From assembly GCA_002338255.1 (NCBI GenBank), contig DDHX01000059.1, positions 14,958 through 22,200 on the forward strand: a stretch of 7,243 nucleotides of DNA, written 5' to 3'. This DNA comes from Ruminococcaceae bacterium UBA1865 (GTDB lineage Bacteria; Bacillota; Clostridia; Oscillospirales; Acutalibacteraceae). The notes below the pieces were generated by a model. It made no database searches. It saw only the letters and a list, made by a program, of their open reading frames with translations, and was not told where the DNA came from. This document shows positions 6,112-7,243 of this stretch, piece after piece. Positions within the stretch are counted from its first letter, which is position 1; each line of letters begins with the position of its first letter. A program made the position numbers and the translations under genes.

Positions 6112-6164
6112 AAAGAAGCTCCGGAGTTGGGACTTGTCCCAACGTAACCGAAGCTTCTTTTTTT
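6112..6164 (+). terminator. Double-stem Rho-independent terminator between convergent genes
   Basis: Outer stem AAAGAAGCT/AGCTTCTTT (6112-6120 with 6152-6160), partly extended by CCGG/CCGA, enclosing a perfect inner hairpin GTTGGGAC-TT-GTCCCAAC (6126-6143), then T8 on the plus strand. It ends the FtsA-like transcript. On the minus strand it lies just past the flagellin stop but is followed only by TTTATGG, so it is a weaker terminator in that direction. Confidence 0.9.
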
Positions 6165-6170
6165 ATTATT

Positions 6171-7040
6171 TTAATTCATTTTAACATCCAGCAGTTTCAA
6201 AATACTTTTCGGTTGGAGGTTCGCCTGCGCAAGCATTGCCATGCCTGCCTGCACCAGTATGCTATGCTTCGTTAGCTCCATCATTTCCTTTGCAATATCC
6301 ACGTCCCGGATACGACTTTCGGCGGAGGTTAAATTTTCTGCCATGGTGCCAAGATTGCTCAGCGTACGTTCCAGCCCGTTTTGCGCGGCCCCCAAGTCTG
6401 CCCGCGCACCTGAAACACTGTCAATCCCTTTTTGGATAAGGCCAATCGCATCCAACGCATCCTGCTGTGTGCCGATGGACGCCTTGTCAATACCCATTCC
6501 CTTTGTACTCATATTCGGAATGTAAAATGTGAACTGGCTGGCCGCGCTGCTGTCTGCGCCGACCTGAAGCGTCATGCCGTCTTTTTTGGAAGGGTCGGGC
6601 GCGCCCTGATTTTTCGCAAGATCGCCATTGAGCAAATTGGTTCCGTTAAATTGTGTGGAACCCGCTATGCGGTCAATTTCCTGTTTGAGAGCGTCAAATT
6701 CCTTGCTTGAATTTTTTCGGTCCGTGTCGTTCTGGTAAGTGCCGTTCGAGGACTGCACCGCAAGCTCCATCATTCTTTGCAAAATGGAATGGGTTTCGTT
6801 CAGATTTCCCTCGGCGGTCTGAATTAAGCTGATTCCGTCCTGTGTGTTCTGCTGGGCGGCCTCCAACCCGCGAATCTGCGAACGCATTTTCTCTGAAACC
6901 GCAAGTCCCGCCGGGTCGTCCGCCGCGGAATTGATGCGATACCCCGATGAAATCCTCATGATGCTTTTATTGCACAGCGCCTGATTAATTGCAATCTGCC
7001 GCAGCGCAAACATTGCGCTCATATTATGTTGAATACGCAT
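6171..7040 (-). CDS. fliC: Flagellin
   Basis: Filament subunit, exported unfolded by the flagellar type III system. 289 residues. Seen: canonical N-terminus MRIQHN, D0/D1 block ISSGYRINSAADDPAGLAVS (30-49) and EKMRSQIRGL (50-59), then QNTQDGISLIQTAEG (64-78) and LQRMMELAVQ (87-96), the conserved D1 helix that includes the TLR5-contact region in known flagellins. A short variable centre (about 130-195) lacks large D2/D3 domains. The C-terminal D1/D0 is complete (SRIRDVDIAKEMMELTK ... MAMLAQANLQPKSIL). One Cys (23) in D0, unusual for flagellins. Start chosen at MRIQHN: AAGGAG lies 7 nt upstream, and an in-frame ATG 33 nt earlier lacks a site. The tail extends slightly past the usual LL end (LLDVKMN). 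Transcribed from a sigma-D-like promoter. Confidence 0.97.
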   Translation of the reverse strand: MRIQHNMSAMFALRQIAINQALCNKSIMRISSGYRINSAADDPAGLAVSEKMRSQIRGLEAAQQNTQDGISLIQTAEGNLNETHSILQRMMELAVQSSNGTYQNDTDRKNSSKEFDALKQEIDRIAGSTQFNGTNLLNGDLAKNQGAPDPSKKDGMTLQVGADSSAASQFTFYIPNMSTKGMGIDKASIGTQQDALDAIGLIQKGIDSVSGARADLGAAQNGLERTLSNLGTMAENLTSAESRIRDVDIAKEMMELTKHSILVQAGMAMLAQANLQPKSILKLLDVKMN

Positions 7041-7047
7041 TGTAAAA

Positions 7048-7087
7048 CTCCTTGACAAATCCGTCCACGGCAAATCCTTTCGCCGTG
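7048..7087 (-). promoter_or_regulatory. Flagellin mRNA leader with GGA hairpin (candidate CsrA target)
   Basis: On the minus strand, stem CACGGC/GCCGTG (7087-7082 with 7071-7066) presents the loop GAAAGGATTT, with GGA in the loop at 7077-7075. Further GGA triplets are at 7066-7064, 7062-7060 and, in the Shine-Dalgarno AAGGAG, 7051-7049. Known biology: CsrA binds GGA in hairpin loops and over the Shine-Dalgarno of flagellin (hag) leaders in Bacillus subtilis, with FliW as antagonist. Function here is inferred. Confidence 0.5.
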
Positions 7088-7103
7088 CTCCGTTTATAGT
7101 TCT

Positions 7104-7132
7104 ATTATATAATATATCGTTCGTTCCGTTAA
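7104..7132 (-). promoter_or_regulatory. Possible sigma-A promoter overlapping the flagellin sigma-D promoter
   Basis: Minus strand: TTAACG (7132-7127), 17-bp spacer, TATAAT (7109-7104). The -10 is perfect, the -35 matches 4/6. The region is AT-rich, so chance is a real possibility. Confidence 0.3.
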
Positions 7133-7140
7133 TAAATTTA
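7114..7140 (-). promoter_or_regulatory. Sigma-D (sigma-28-like) promoter of flagellin
   Basis: Minus strand: TAAA (7140-7137), exactly 15 bp, then AACGATAT (7121-7114), against the sigma-D consensus TAAA-N15-GCCGATAA (CGATA core conserved). Transcription would start near 7107, giving a leader of about 67 nt that contains the GGA hairpin. Beyond it, 7141-7243 holds no recognisable gene. Confidence 0.7.
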
Positions 7141-7214
7141 TATGATTCTCAAAAAAAATTAAATCAATTTATTGGACGAAACGACGGTCCCAGCCCTTTT
7201 TAAAAAGACGTGAG

Positions 7215-7243
7215 CCCCCCCCCTTTTTTTTTTTTCTCCCCTT
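7215..7243. other. Homopolymer-rich end of window (C9, T12)
   Basis: C9 (7215-7223) runs straight into T12 (7224-7235), then CTCCCCTT. No stem precedes the T run, so it is not a convincing terminator. It is most likely low-quality sequence at a contig edge, or a phase-variable tract if real. Confidence 0.5.

Noticed and set aside
7041..7073. Earlier in-frame ATG for flagellin
   Set aside because: It would run through the leader hairpin and Shine-Dalgarno; MRIQHN is the canonical flagellin N-terminus.

Overview
The window reads as chromosomal DNA from a motile, Gram-positive anaerobe of the Clostridia (Oscillospirales-like is my best guess). The grounds are AAGGAG-type ribosome binding sites, AT-rich intergenic DNA around moderately GC coding DNA, a flagellin of Firmicutes type behind a sigma-D-like promoter, a short thioredoxin reductase that lacks the NADPH signature, and a Crp/Fnr protein of clostridial type. 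The taxon is inferred; there is no rRNA or tRNA gene to anchor it.

Left half (1-3793), thiol and disulfide redox block. On the minus strand, running off the left edge, is a CoA-disulfide reductase family flavoenzyme entering a C-terminal rhodanese domain (1-1444). A roughly 200-base AT-rich divergent promoter region separates it from a plus-strand thioredoxin reductase-like gene (1644-2504), then thioredoxin (2646-2954) with its own promoter and a strong terminator, then a Crp/Fnr-family regulator (3110-3793). Three operator-like sites of one type (GTGA-N5-TCAC within a 15-bp frame) lie upstream of these redox genes. Each is centred exactly 29 bp before the first base of a -10-like hexamer: one for the flavoenzyme, one for trxB and one for trxA. 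The regulator's recognition helix carries the CRP-type R-E-x-x-x-R pattern expected to read GTGA half sites. I infer a small redox regulon controlled by this regulator.

Right half (3794-7243). A 703-residue FtsA/actin-fold protein (3983-6094) carries an unusual C-terminal extension of about 300 residues that looks like three copies of one module with a Pro-rich linker before the last. It ends in a strong double-stem terminator and meets, tail to tail, a flagellin gene on the minus strand (6171-7040). The flagellin leader has a hairpin with GGA in its loop plus a GGA in the Shine-Dalgarno, resembling CsrA-controlled flagellin leaders, and overlapping sigma-D-like and sigma-A-like promoters. 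The last bases are homopolymer runs (C9, T12), probably a contig edge.

The best candidate for something not yet described is the shared operator architecture of the redox block. The triplicated C-terminal modules of the FtsA-like protein come second. No CRISPR array, IS element, RNA gene or phage gene was seen.
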